From Streptomyces klenkii (GTDB lineage: Bacteria > Actinomycetota > Actinomycetes > Streptomycetales > Streptomycetaceae), in the NCBI RefSeq assembly GCF_003626645.1, contig NZ_RBAM01000004.1, forward strand, positions 310,001 to 374,000: a stretch of 64,000 nucleotides of DNA, in the 5' to 3' direction. The translations under genes were made by a program, and so were the position numbers. The notes below the pieces were generated by a model, which did not search any database, was not told where the DNA came from, and was given only the letters and a program-made list of their open reading frames with translations. Each line of letters starts with the position of its first letter. Position 1 is the first letter of the stretch. Positions 25,803 through 34,803 of this stretch are shown in pieces.

Positions 25803-26738
25803 GACACGCCGCCGCAGCGCCCGGGCAATCTCCACCTGCTCGGGCGCTAGCGCGTCCTCGCCGTCCTCGACGTCCCACAGGGCGTTCTGAAGCACCCTGC
25901 CCAGCGTCCAGCGGGCCGCCCGCTGCCGGTCCAGGCCCAGCACTTCGGTCATCAGGTCGAAGCGCCGCAGCACGGCCCGTTCCACGTCCCCGGTCGCGGT
26001 GATGTCGTCCCACCGGTCGTGCAGCGCGGGCAGCAGCTCGAAACCGGCGTCGCCCACCAGCGGCTTGGGGTCGATGGCGAGCCACGGCTCGCGTGCGGAG
26101 CCCGGCACGGGAGCGAGGACGTTGTCGTAGTGAAGGTCCCAGTGCAGCAGTTGGTGACCGGGCTCGCCGATGACCTCCCGTACGGCCGCGGCGCACGTCT
26201 CCACGAGCCTGCGCTCCGAGGCGTCCCGCAGCTCCGGCAGGGCCGCGGGCACGTCCTTGAGCATGGCCCCCGCGACGTCCGCGAGGGGCCGCAGCCCCGC
26301 GGGCACGGGGGCCGTCAGCAGCCGGGCCAGCAGCTCGGAGAGCGTCCGCAGCGATGCTTCGGCATCGCGTATGGACAAGAGTGAACGGTTTGCGTCCAAC
26401 CGCTCCAGCAGCATCGTGCCGGTCGCCTCGTCGTGGTCGAGGAGCGCGACCGCACCGTCGCCGTCCCAGGCCCGCAGCGCCGCCGGCTCACCGACGCTCT
26501 CGTCGGTGACGGGCTGGAGCTTAAGCGCCGCCGGGGTGCCGTCCTCGCGCAGCACGGGCAGGACGAGGGCCACCATCCCGTGCGAGGCCGGCCCGTCGAG
26601 CCGCAGGCCCCAGCGGTCGAGGAACCGGGAGGCCAGCTCCGGCAGCGCGGCGATCCAGGAGCGGCCCTCCTCCCCGTCGAAATCCTCGTGGAAGCCGACG
26701 AGTTCGGCCGGGACGGTGATGCGGTGAGCGGCGTGCAT
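25791..26738 (-). CDS. APH(6)-like aminoglycoside/hydroxyurea phosphotransferase family protein
   Basis: 315 residues. The protein kinase-like fold has the catalytic loop HWDLHYDNVL (about residue 215-224) and the magnesium site AIDPKPLVGD. The N-terminus (VPAELVGFHEDFDGEEGRSWIAALPELASRF, quoted in part: FHEDFDG) is typical of the streptomycin 6-kinase/hydroxyurea kinase family. In Streptomyces such genes occur as chromosomal intrinsic-resistance genes or as kinases of unknown substrate; no antibiotic gene lies nearby, so resistance is not implied. ATG 26738 is chosen as the first Met of the conserved N-terminus. Confidence 0.85.
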   Translation of the reverse strand: MHAAHRITVPAELVGFHEDFDGEEGRSWIAALPELASRFLDRWGLRLDGPASHGMVALVLPVLREDGTPAALKLQPVTDESVGEPAALRAWDGDGAVALLDHDEATGTMLLERLDANRSLLSIRDAEASLRTLSELLARLLTAPVPAGLRPLADVAGAMLKDVPAALPELRDASERRLVETCAAAVREVIGEPGHQLLHWDLHYDNVLAPVPGSAREPWLAIDPKPLVGDAGFELLPALHDRWDDITATGDVERAVLRRFDLMTEVLGLDRQRAARWTLGRVLQNALWDVEDGEDALAPEQVEIARALRRRVIRG

Positions 26739-26800
26739 GGGCAGCGGTCTCCTCACGACGGGTGGGGAGGCCCCGGAGGGCCCCCTGCCCACCCAACGTC

Positions 26801-28075
26801 TCAGATCTTCCGATCGCGCCCGGCGCCCATCGCGAGCAGCAGCAGCGCCGCACAGGCGACGAGCAGCAGGGCGATCGGAAGCGTCCAGCTGTCCGTCGCC
26901 TGGTGGACCGCACCGATCGCGAACGGGCCGACGGAGGCGAGCAGATAGCCCCACGTCTGCGCCATGCCCGACAGCCGGGACGCCGTGTGGGCGTCCCGCG
27001 TGCGCAGCACCATCAGTGTCAGGGCGAGCCCCAGCAGACCGCCCTGCGCCACGCCCATCAGCGTCGCCCAGACCCATGCGCCCTCCACGGGCGCGGTGAG
27101 CAGACCGGTCACACCGGCCGCCATGAGGACGACGACGCCGGCGCCGATCGCCCGCTGGTCGCGCATCCGCCCGGCCACCATCGGCACCACGAACGAACCG
27201 GCCATCTGCACCAGCGTGTAGAAGGCGTAGACCATGCCGGCCTCGCTCTTGCTCATGCCGTGGTCGGTGAACACGGTCGGCATCCAGGCGATGCACACGT
27301 ACGCGACCAGCGACTGGGTGCCCATCATCAGCGTGACCTGCCAGGCGATGGGCGACCGGGTCAGCTTCGGCCCGTCCTGCGCCGACCGTACGGGGGCGGC
27401 GGCCGCCTGGCCGTGCCGGGTGCCGCGGCGCGCGATGACGGCCTGCGGGATCCAGGCGACGGCCGCCACGGCGGCGAGCAGCGCCCAGGAGGCCAGGGAG
27501 CCCCGCCAGCCGCCCAGGGCGTTCTCCAGGGGCACGGACAGGGCGGCCGAGCCGGTGGCGCCGAGGATCAGCGTGGTCGAGTACAGCGCGGTCATGCTCG
27601 CGGCGCGGTCCGGGAAGTCCCGCTTCACGAGGCCGGGCATCAGGACGTTGAGCAGGGCGATGGCCGTGCCGACGAGCGCGCAGCCGGCGAACAGGGCCAC
27701 GACCGGGGGCGCGACGCGCAGCAGGATGCCGCCGCACAGCAGCAGCAGGGCGCCGCACAGGACGGCCTCCGTGCCCCAGCGGCGGGCGAGCTTCGGCGCG
27801 ACGATCGAGCCCAGGCCCATGAAGAGCAGCGGGATGGTGGTGACGAGGCTGCTCGCCGCCGCGGCCAGGTGGAAGTGGTCGCTGATCTCGCCCATCAGGG
27901 GCGAGACCCCGGCGAGGGCGGCCCGCATGTTGAGCGAGGCGAGGACGATGCCCGCCATGACGAGCGCCGGGTGGGCGCGCAGGGTGCGGCGCGCGGCGGC
28001 AACGGCGGGCGCGGGGGCGAGGTCTGCTTCCGCGTCTATCAGGGGGTCGCGTGTGTCCGGCCTCGTTTCCGACAT
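26801..28075 (-). CDS. MFS transporter, CynX/NimT type
   Basis: 424 residues, 12 predicted membrane helices. The first cytoplasmic part is acidic and the first helix begins near residue 30. The family includes cyanate and 2-nitroimidazole transporters. The frame opens with TTG at 28090, but ATG 28075 has GGAAAGG six bases upstream and is preferred. It lies between a FadR-type regulator gene (75 bases upstream) and an APH-like gene on the same strand and may be controlled by that regulator. Confidence 0.9.
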   Translation of the reverse strand: MSETRPDTRDPLIDAEADLAPAPAVAAARRTLRAHPALVMAGIVLASLNMRAALAGVSPLMGEISDHFHLAAAASSLVTTIPLLFMGLGSIVAPKLARRWGTEAVLCGALLLLCGGILLRVAPPVVALFAGCALVGTAIALLNVLMPGLVKRDFPDRAASMTALYSTTLILGATGSAALSVPLENALGGWRGSLASWALLAAVAAVAWIPQAVIARRGTRHGQAAAAPVRSAQDGPKLTRSPIAWQVTLMMGTQSLVAYVCIAWMPTVFTDHGMSKSEAGMVYAFYTLVQMAGSFVVPMVAGRMRDQRAIGAGVVVLMAAGVTGLLTAPVEGAWVWATLMGVAQGGLLGLALTLMVLRTRDAHTASRLSGMAQTWGYLLASVGPFAIGAVHQATDSWTLPIALLLVACAALLLLAMGAGRDRKI

Positions 28076-28150
28076 GGGGTGCCTTTCCAAGGGGTGGTGC
28101 AGATGTGAGGGGGGTGGGGTGGGGGAGCGGAAGCCCGGGCGCTGTGCGCG

Positions 28151-28939
28151 TCAGCTCTCGCCGAGCAAGGTCTCCACGGCCTGCTTGGGGCGCTCGAGGA
28201 GGGCCCTGGCGGCCCGCGCGGCGGCCTCCGGGTCGCCGGAGGCGATGGCGTCCATGAGGGCGTGGTGGTCGCCGTGGATGATGCGCGGCATGTCGTGGTC
28301 GCCGAGCGCGGTGACCAGCGCCTCGCGGACGGAGCTGCTGAACCAGGCGTACGTGGCCGTCAGGGCGCTGTTGTGCGCGGCCTCCACGACGGCGCGGTGG
28401 AACTCCACGTCGTGGTCGGCGTAGAGCTCCAGGTTGCCGGAGTCCGGCTGGCCCTCGGGGTCCTCGAAGGCCGTCTGGGCGTCCAGCGCGGCCCGCATCC
28501 GCTCCAGGTCGGCGGGCTCGTGCCGGAGCGCCGCGAGCCGGGCGGCCTCGGCCTCCAGCGCGATGCGGAGCTCCAGGACGTCGCGCACGCCCGCGCGTTG
28601 CAGGCCGCGCATGATCTCGCCCGGGTCGGCGGTGGAGACGACGAAGGTGCCCTCCCCCTGCCGCGAGCGCAGCATCCCGGCGTGGACCAGGACGCGGATG
28701 GCCTCGCGCACCGTGTTGCGGCCGACCTCCATCTGCTCGGCGAGCGCGTGCTCGGTCGGGATGCGGGCGCCGACCGGCCACTCTCCGGCCGCGACCTGTG
28801 TGCGCAACTGATCCACGACGGTGTCCACGAGGGACTGCCGTCCCGCCGCCCGCAGTGCCATACGTCCTCCGGTTCCGAGTGCCTGAGCCGCTGTGTCCGC
28901 TGCTGCCGCCGAGCGTGATTCACCCGGTTGCCCAGTCAT
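28151..28939 (-). CDS. FadR-subfamily GntR transcriptional regulator
   Basis: 262 residues. A winged helix (about 35-100; WPVGARIPTEHALAEQ, GRNTVREAIRVLVHAGML) is followed by an all-helical FCD ligand domain with D..H..H metal-type residues (DHDVEFHRAVVEAAHN). FadR/FCD regulators bind carboxylic acids. ATG 28939 has AAAGGAG seven bases upstream, deciding against the Met at 28861. Divergent to the rhomboid-like gene with only 52 bases between starts. Confidence 0.92.
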   Translation of the reverse strand: MTGQPGESRSAAAADTAAQALGTGGRMALRAAGRQSLVDTVVDQLRTQVAAGEWPVGARIPTEHALAEQMEVGRNTVREAIRVLVHAGMLRSRQGEGTFVVSTADPGEIMRGLQRAGVRDVLELRIALEAEAARLAALRHEPADLERMRAALDAQTAFEDPEGQPDSGNLELYADHDVEFHRAVVEAAHNSALTATYAWFSSSVREALVTALGDHDMPRIIHGDHHALMDAIASGDPEAAARAARALLERPKQAVETLLGES

Positions 28940-28991
28940 CCTACAACTCCTTTCGAGGGCGCCCCCGGAAAGGAGCGGCTACCGTCGAAGG

Positions 28992-29813
28992 GTGCGTGGA
29001 CGGGACGAGCGCCGCGGCTCCGGTGCGCACGGCCGGTGGCCGGCCGTCGCCGCCCGGGCCGCTTCCCTGGCGCGGTCCGCAGTGCGCTCCTGGATCGCCT
29101 CCTCGCCCGGGACGCACATCTGGCTGCTCGTCATCGGCATCACCAGCCTCGTGATCGCCGCGGCCAGCCAGGACCTGGAGATGTTCCTGCTGCACCGCAA
29201 CAGCAGCAACATCCACCAGCTCACCAAGCACCCGCTACGGGCGCTGCTGATCAGCGGGTTCTGGATCGAGAACCCCTCGTCGTTCCTGCTCTACGCGGCC
29301 CTCTTCGAGCTCCTGCACGCGAACGTCGAGCGCTGGACCGGCACCGCCCGCTGGCTGTTCACCGTGGGCTTCGCGCACATCGCCGCCACTCTCGTCAGCC
29401 AGGAGGTCGTGCTGCTCTCCATAGAGGACCACTCACTGCCGCGGTCGATGAAGAGAGTGGTCGACATAGGCGTCTCGTACGGGCTCGCGGCGGCCGCCGG
29501 GATCCTCACGTACCGGATGCCGCGGCCCTGGCGGTGGGTCTACCTCGCCGGTCTGGTGCTGTTCTTCGCCGTCCCGCTGGCCACGGGAGGCACCTTCACC
29601 GACGTGGGGCACGCGGTGGCCGCGGCGATCGGGCTGGGCTGCCGGCAGTTCACACAGGGCCGCCCGCCGTGGGACTTCGGGTGCGTTCCCGGAGTCCTGC
29701 GGCGGGCGGTGGGCGCCGTCCGGCAGGGCATCCCCGGCCTGGACGGCCGGTCCGGCCGGTCCGGGCAGGACGACCGGAGCGGCCTCAGCCGTACAGACGC
29801 TCCAGGACCGTAG
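28992..29813 (+). CDS. Rhomboid-like integral membrane protein
   Basis: 273 residues with about six hydrophobic helices (about 40-55, 80-100, 110-130, 160-180, 185-205). It resembles rhomboid-fold proteins of Streptomyces, but the catalytic GxSG Ser motif is not seen, so it is probably a pseudo-enzyme or unrelated. Polar Arg-rich N-terminus and a Gly/Arg/Ser-rich tail. The start is uncertain: GTG 28992 is the best in-frame codon, although the AAAGGAG at 28969-28975 is 16 bases away. The last 29 bases overlap the convergent HAD gene. Confidence 0.7.
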   Translation: MRGRDERRGSGAHGRWPAVAARAASLARSAVRSWIASSPGTHIWLLVIGITSLVIAAASQDLEMFLLHRNSSNIHQLTKHPLRALLISGFWIENPSSFLLYAALFELLHANVERWTGTARWLFTVGFAHIAATLVSQEVVLLSIEDHSLPRSMKRVVDIGVSYGLAAAAGILTYRMPRPWRWVYLAGLVLFFAVPLATGGTFTDVGHAVAAAIGLGCRQFTQGRPPWDFGCVPGVLRRAVGAVRQGIPGLDGRSGRSGQDDRSGLSRTDAPGP

Positions 29814-30600
29814 CGATCCCGTCGTCCTCGTTCGACCCGGTGACCTCGTCGGCGACGGCCCGCAGCTCCGTGTGGGCGTTGGCCATGGCCACGCCGTGGG
29901 CGGCCCAGCCGAACATCGGTATGTCGTTGGGCATGTCGCCGAAGGCGATGGTCCCGGCGGCCTTCATCCCGAGCCGGCGCGCGGCCAGGGACAGCCCGGT
30001 GGCCTTGCTCAGGCCCAGCGGCAGCAGCTCCACTATGCCCTCGCCCGCCATCGTCACCCCGACCAGGTCGCCCGCGACCGTGCGGGCGACGTGGGCCAGG
30101 GCGTCGTCGTCGAGCTCAGGGTGCTGGAGGTAGAGCTTGTTGAGCGGCTCGGCCAGGAGCTCGTCCCGGTCGTGGGCCACGACGGCCGGGAGCGGGCCCT
30201 CCTGGACGCGGTAGCCCGGGGTGACCAGCACCTCGCCGTCGAGGCCGTCGCGGCCCGCGGCGAGGTGCAGCGGGCCGGCCTCGGCCTCGATCTTGGCGAC
30301 GGCCTGCCCGGCGAGGCGCCGGTCCAGCGTCACCGACGTCAGCAGCCGGTGCTCACCGGCGTGGTAGACCTGCGCGCCCTGGCCGCACACCGCCAGGCCC
30401 TGGTAGTCCAGCTCCTGCAAGATGTGCCGCGTCCACGGGACGGCCCGCCCGGTCACGACGATGTGCGCGGCACCCGCCTCCGTGGCCAGCTTGAGGGCGG
30501 CCCGGGTGCGCTCCGAGACGCTTTCGTCGGAGCGCAGCAGGGTGCCGTCCAGGTCGGTCGCGACAAGGCGATACTGCGGTCCGGCCGCGGCGGGGCTCAC
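29785..30600 (-). CDS. HAD-superfamily (Cof-type) phosphatase, second copy
   Basis: 271 residues. HAD motifs: [14 protein letters not shown] (motif I), VTGR (II), Lys in GLSKATG (III) and [12 protein letters not shown] (IV), with a cap of the C2B type. It is a paralogue of the gene at 10412-11302. GTG 30600 overlaps the serS stop by four bases (GTGA), so it is translated from the serS message. The substrate is unknown. Its 3' end overlaps the rhomboid-like gene on the other strand. Confidence 0.88.
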   Translation of the reverse strand: MSPAAAGPQYRLVATDLDGTLLRSDESVSERTRAALKLATEAGAAHIVVTGRAVPWTRHILQELDYQGLAVCGQGAQVYHAGEHRLLTSVTLDRRLAGQAVAKIEAEAGPLHLAAGRDGLDGEVLVTPGYRVQEGPLPAVVAHDRDELLAEPLNKLYLQHPELDDDALAHVARTVAGDLVGVTMAGEGIVELLPLGLSKATGLSLAARRLGMKAAGTIAFGDMPNDIPMFGWAAHGVAMANAHTELRAVADEVTGSNEDDGIATVLERLYG

Positions 30601-31874
30601 TTGGCGACCGGCTCCAGCACCTCGCGCCCGCCCAGGTACGGACGGAGCACCTCGGGCACGCGCACCGAGCCGTCGGCCTGCTGGTGGTTCTCCAGCAGCG
30701 CCACGATCGTGCGCGGCACCGCGCACAGCGTGCCGTTGAGCGTCGCCAGCGGGCGGACGTTCTTGCCGTCGCGCATGCGGACGGACAGGCGGCGGGCCTG
30801 GAACTCGTTGCAGTTGGACGTGGACGTCAGCTCGCGGTACTTGCCCTGGGTGGGGATCCACGCCTCGCAGTCGAACTTGCGCGAGGCCGAGGAGCCGAGG
30901 TCACCCGTGGCGGTGTCGATGACCTGGAAGGGCAGCTCCAGGCTCGTCAGCCACTGCTTCTCCCACTCCAGCAGGCGCGCGTGCTCCGCCTCGGCGTCCT
31001 CCGGCGCGATGTAGGAGAACATCTCGACCTTGTCGAACTGGTGGACGCGGAAGATGCCGCGGGTGTCCTTGCCGTACGTGCCGGCCTCGCGGCGGAAGCA
31101 CGGCGAGAAGCCGGCGTAGCGCAGCGGCAGCTGGTCGGCGTCGATGATCTCGTCCATGTGGTACGCCGCGAGCGGCACCTCGGACGTGCCCACCAGGTAG
31201 AAGTCGTCCTTCTCCAGGTGGTAGACGTCCTGGGCGGCCTGGCCGAGGAAGCCCGTGCCCTCCATGGCGCGCGGCTTGACCAGCGCGGGCGTCAGCATCG
31301 GGGTGAAGCCGGCGGCCGTGGCCTGGGCGATGGCGGCGTTGACGAGCGCGAGCTCCAGCAGCGCGCCGACACCCGTCAGGTAATAGAAGCGCGAGCCGGA
31401 GACCTTGGCGCCGCGCTCGACGTCGATCGCGCCGAGCAGCTGGCCGAGCTCCAGGTGGTCCTTGGGCTCGAAGCCCTCGGCGGCGAAGTCGCGCGGGGAG
31501 CCGGCGGTCTCCAGGACGACGAAGTCGTCCTCGCCGCCGAGCGGCACGTCGGGGTGGACCAGATTGCCGATCCGGAGCAGCAGGTGCTGCGCCTCGGCGG
31601 CGGCCTCGTCCTGCTCGGCGTCGGCGGCCTTCACGGCGGCGGACAGCTCGCCGGCCTTCTTCAGCAGCGCGGCCTTCTCGTCGCCGGCGGCCTTGGGGAT
31701 GAGCTTGCCGAGCGCCTTCTGCTCGGAGCGGAGTTCATCGAAGCGGACGCTGGACGACCTGCGCCGTTCGTCGGCGGAGAGAAGTGCGTCGACGACGTCG
31801 ACGTCCTCTCCACGGGCGCGCTGGGAGGCGCGCACACGGTCGGGGTCCTCACGAAGCAGGCGAAGGTCAATCAC
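30597..31874 (-). CDS. serS: Seryl-tRNA synthetase
   Basis: 425 residues, full length. N-terminal coiled-coil arm (about 30-105), then the class II catalytic core: motif 2 in [22 protein letters not shown], motif 3 ending [13 protein letters not shown]. Essential for charging tRNA-Ser; one such tRNA, tRNA-Ser(UGA), is also in this window at 55085. ATG 31874 starts [18 protein letters not shown], typical of SerRS. The HAD gene is translationally coupled downstream. Confidence 0.97.
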   Translation of the reverse strand: MIDLRLLREDPDRVRASQRARGEDVDVVDALLSADERRRSSSVRFDELRSEQKALGKLIPKAAGDEKAALLKKAGELSAAVKAADAEQDEAAAEAQHLLLRIGNLVHPDVPLGGEDDFVVLETAGSPRDFAAEGFEPKDHLELGQLLGAIDVERGAKVSGSRFYYLTGVGALLELALVNAAIAQATAAGFTPMLTPALVKPRAMEGTGFLGQAAQDVYHLEKDDFYLVGTSEVPLAAYHMDEIIDADQLPLRYAGFSPCFRREAGTYGKDTRGIFRVHQFDKVEMFSYIAPEDAEAEHARLLEWEKQWLTSLELPFQVIDTATGDLGSSASRKFDCEAWIPTQGKYRELTSTSNCNEFQARRLSVRMRDGKNVRPLATLNGTLCAVPRTIVALLENHQQADGSVRVPEVLRPYLGGREVLEPVAK

Positions 31875-32516
31875 CCCTCCAGGCTACCGTTGCCCACGCG
31901 ATCACTCGACGGCATATTCCTCTTGGTGGTGGTTTGCCCTATTTTGGGTGATCGGAAAAGGCTGTGCATAATCAGCAGCCCGGGCGATCGCGAAGCGCCG
32001 GAAAGCCTTCCGGTGGAGTGGCGGCGGGAATGGGTGCGCTTTTGCTGAAAAACGGGCATAGCGGCGCCGCCGGCCGCTGATCCGCTTGCGGGCGGCCGGA
32101 GTTGGCGGACTTCTTGTCCACAGGAGGAGATTCCTCCGCTTTCTTTGTCCACAGGCTGTGCGTGAAATCTGTGGACGCCGGAATCGAACGTTCCGTCCGC
32201 TTCTGTCCCGCGCCCTGTATTCCTTGGTCAAACCTCGCGCGGCCACTCATTCGGGTGGTATTGCCTCGCTCCAAAGGGTTATTCGCAGACATTCCGCTGA
32301 CGAATGGCGAGGACGCAGCCCGATCGGGTGGACCTAGGTGCTGTGGATGACGACCCTGTGGCTAGAGCGATTTGTCGACCTTGACCGATTCGGGGAGCCG
32401 GTGCCCCGCCTCGATCTGTCGACTTATCCCCAGCCTGGGAATCCCCTGTGGATAACTCTGGGGATGCCGGCGCCGGCCGCTACCGTCGACGCGTGGACAA
32501 CAAAGCCCCGACCGCT
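31875..32516. other. Gene-free region between serS and pheA
   Basis: 642 bases lacking any convincing ORF and lower in G+C than the surroundings, especially 31900-31980 and 32190-32330. It holds the DnaA-box cluster at 32114-32500. A further weak box (TTATGCACA on the minus strand, one mismatch) lies at 31963-31971. The serS promoter should be near 31900-32000. Confidence 0.8.
32114..32500. promoter_or_regulatory. Cluster of seven DnaA boxes
   Basis: Exact boxes: TTGTCCACA at 32114-32122 and 32145-32153 (+), TCATCCACA at 32342-32350 (-), TTATCCACA at 32447-32455 (-). One-mismatch boxes: GCGTCCACA 32170-32178 (-), TTATCCCCA 32424-32432 (+), TTGTCCACG 32492-32500 (-). TTGTCCACA is the preferred Streptomyces DnaA box. 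No DnaN/DnaA genes lie here, so this is not oriC but a titration or regulatory site. I recall that S. coelicolor has a high-affinity cluster named D78 that restrains replication; position relative to serS/pheA is from memory. Confidence 0.8.
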
Positions 32517-33455
32517 TCAGGCGCGGCCGTCCTGGCAGCGCGCCAGCCAGTCCGCCGCCGTCACGAACTCCTCGTCCGACGTGCCGTAGCGCGTGGGACC
32601 CACCTCCGCCGGAGTCACGTCCGCCCGGGGATACGAGCCGAGGAACCGCACCTGCGGGCAGATCCGGTTCAGGCCCATCAGCGCCTCGCCGACGCGCCGG
32701 TCGGCGATGTGCCCCTCCGCGTCGATCGCGAAGCAGTAGTTGCCGATGCCCTCGCCCGTCGGCCGCGACTGGATGAGCATCAGGTTCACCCCCCGCGTCG
32801 CGAACTCCTGAAGCAGCTCCAGCAGGGCGCCCGGATGGTCCTCGCGCAGCCACACCACGACCGACGTCTTGTCCGCGCCCGTCCGCGCCGCGGGCCGGGC
32901 CGGGCGGCCCACCAGCACGAAGCGGGTCTGCGCGTTCCGCGCGTCGTGGATGTCGGTGACCAGCGGCTCCAGACCGTACGTCGCCGCCGCGAACTCCCCC
33001 GCGAAGGCGGCGTCGAAGCGCCCCTCCTGCACCAGGCGCGCGCCGTCCGCGTTGGAGGCCGCCGACTCCCACAGCGCGTCCGGCAGGTGCGCCGCGAGCC
33101 ACTTGCGCACCTGCGGCTGCGCCACGGGGTGCCCGGTCACCGTCTTGATGTCCGACAGCCGCGTCCCCGGCCGCACGAGCAGCGCGAACGTGATCTGGAG
33201 CAGCACCTCGCGATAGATCATCAGCGGGGAGCCCGTCGTGAGCTGGTCGAGGGTGGCGGTCACACCGCCCTCCACCGAATTCTCGATCGGCACGAGGGCG
33301 GCCGCCGCCTCGCCGCTGCGCACGGCGTCCAGCGCCGCGGGCACGGACACCATCGGCACCAGCTCCCGCGTCGCCGCCTCCGGCAGCGTCCGCAGGGCGG
33401 CCTCGGTGAACGTGCCCTCGGGGCCGAGATAGGTGTAGCGGCTGGCCGACATCAC
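32517..33455 (-). CDS. pheA: Prephenate dehydratase
   Basis: 312 residues. Converts prephenate to phenylpyruvate in phenylalanine synthesis. The periplasmic-binding-like catalytic part (about 1-185) starts YLGPEGTFTEAAL and carries the catalytic RNAQTRFVLVG motif (Thr). The C-terminal ACT regulatory domain (about 200-285) has GALLELL and the IQSRPT phenylalanine-binding motif, so feedback control by Phe is expected. No chorismate mutase part. It lies across the DnaA-box cluster from serS. Confidence 0.95.
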   Translation of the reverse strand: MMSASRYTYLGPEGTFTEAALRTLPEAATRELVPMVSVPAALDAVRSGEAAAALVPIENSVEGGVTATLDQLTTGSPLMIYREVLLQITFALLVRPGTRLSDIKTVTGHPVAQPQVRKWLAAHLPDALWESAASNADGARLVQEGRFDAAFAGEFAAATYGLEPLVTDIHDARNAQTRFVLVGRPARPAARTGADKTSVVVWLREDHPGALLELLQEFATRGVNLMLIQSRPTGEGIGNYCFAIDAEGHIADRRVGEALMGLNRICPQVRFLGSYPRADVTPAEVGPTRYGTSDEEFVTAADWLARCQDGRA

Positions 33456-33513
33456 GCTGGCTCCTCGATCGTCCGGTGTCTCGCCACGATACCGAGCGCC
33501 CGAGGGCGGGCCG

Positions 33514-34803
33514 TCAGCCCTCCAGCAGCCGCTGCCCCACGTACTCGCCCGGCTTGCAGCCGCCCGGCACCGCGAAGAGGCCGCTCGCCTCGTGCCGCAG
33601 GAAGCGGGAGAGGCCGTCCCCGCGGTCCAGCTTCCGCTGCACCGGCACGAACCCCTTCAGCGGGTCCGCCTGCCAGGCGACGAACAGCAGACCCGCGTCC
33701 GGAGCCCCGTCGTCGAGGAAGCCGTCATGGTAGGAGAACGCCCGCCGCAGCATCGACGCACCACGGTTCGACGCCGGCGACGCCACGCGGATGTGCGCGT
33801 CACCGGCGATCGCCAGCGCCCCGTCCGAGTTGACCTTGTTGAGGTCCGGCCGGGTCGTCTCCGTGCCGCCGGACAGCGGCGCCCCGTCCGACTTGCGGCG
33901 CCCGATCACCTTCTCCTGGCGCTCCAGGGAGAGGTGCTCCCAGGTGTCGAGCAGCATGCGGATGCGCCGGACCACGGCGTACGAGCCGCCCGCCATCCAC
34001 TCGTCCGTGCCGCTGCGGTCCTCCGGCACGTAGATCTTGGCCGGGAAGCCCGGGTCCGACGTCTTGGGGTTGTTCGTGCCGTCGATCTGGCCCATCAGGT
34101 TCCGGCCGGTCATCGGCTGGGCGGTGGCGCCGGGCGTCCGGTTGAAGCCGCTCATCTGCCAGCGCAGCCGCGCGGTGTTCCCGGCCTGCTGCTGGATCAG
34201 CCGCAGCGCGTGGAAGGCGACGAGCGCGTCATCGGAGCCGATCTGCACCCACAGGTCGCCGTTGCTGCGCTTGGAGTCGAGCGCGTCGGCGCTGAAGTCG
34301 GGCAGCGGCTCCAGCGCGTCGGGCCGCTTGGACGTGAGGTCCGTCCGGTCGAAGAACGTCCGGCCGAAGCCGAAGGTGACGGTCAGCGAGGAGGGGCCCG
34401 CGTCGAGCGCCACCCCGGTCTCGTCCCCCTTGGGCGTCTTCCCGGCCATGAGATCGGCAGCGGTGTTCGACCACCTGCGCATCAGCGCGGCGGCGGCCTT
34501 GCGGCCGGCGTCGGGCGCGAGGTCGAAGGCGAGGAAGTGCCCGCAAGTCTGCGCGGGATCGGCGATCCCCGCCTGGTGCACGCCGTAGAAGGGTCTGCTC
34601 GCGGCGCCGACGCCGGTCAGCGGCGCCGGGTCCTTGCGGACGGTCTCGGTGGCGAAGGCCCCGGCCGCGCCGCCCGCGACGAGCCCGGCCGCGCCCGCGG
34701 CGCCGGCCGTGCCGAGCAGCCGGCGGCGGCTGACGCCGCCCGCCTTCCGGGGCTGCTCCGCGTCCTGCTGTGTGTCCTGGGAATCCTGGGATCGTTCAGC
34801 CAT
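33514..34803 (-). CDS. dtpA: Tat-exported Dyp-type haem peroxidase DtpA
   Basis: 429 residues. The twin-arginine signal GVSRRRLLGTAG (about 23-34) is followed by a hydrophobic Ala/Gly stretch. The Dyp fold shows the GQIDGTNNPK motif (distal Asp of GxxDG) and a C-terminal half with the proximal His. Gene order matches the S. lividans copper locus I recall (Sco, ECuC, CopC-CopD, DtpA), where the peroxidase helps mature the copper oxidase GlxA for hyphal tip growth. ATG 34803 overlaps the CopC-CopD stop by one base (TGATG). Confidence 0.93.
   Translation of the reverse strand: MAERSQDSQDTQQDAEQPRKAGGVSRRRLLGTAGAAGAAGLVAGGAAGAFATETVRKDPAPLTGVGAASRPFYGVHQAGIADPAQTCGHFLAFDLAPDAGRKAAAALMRRWSNTAADLMAGKTPKGDETGVALDAGPSSLTVTFGFGRTFFDRTDLTSKRPDALEPLPDFSADALDSKRSNGDLWVQIGSDDALVAFHALRLIQQQAGNTARLRWQMSGFNRTPGATAQPMTGRNLMGQIDGTNNPKTSDPGFPAKIYVPEDRSGTDEWMAGGSYAVVRRIRMLLDTWEHLSLERQEKVIGRRKSDGAPLSGGTETTRPDLNKVNSDGALAIAGDAHIRVASPASNRGASMLRRAFSYHDGFLDDGAPDAGLLFVAWQADPLKGFVPVQRKLDRGDGLSRFLRHEASGLFAVPGGCKPGEYVGQRLLEG

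Noticed and set aside
32114..32500. Interpretation of the DnaA-box cluster as the replication origin oriC
   Set aside because: oriC in Streptomyces lies between dnaA and dnaN with many more boxes; neither gene is here.
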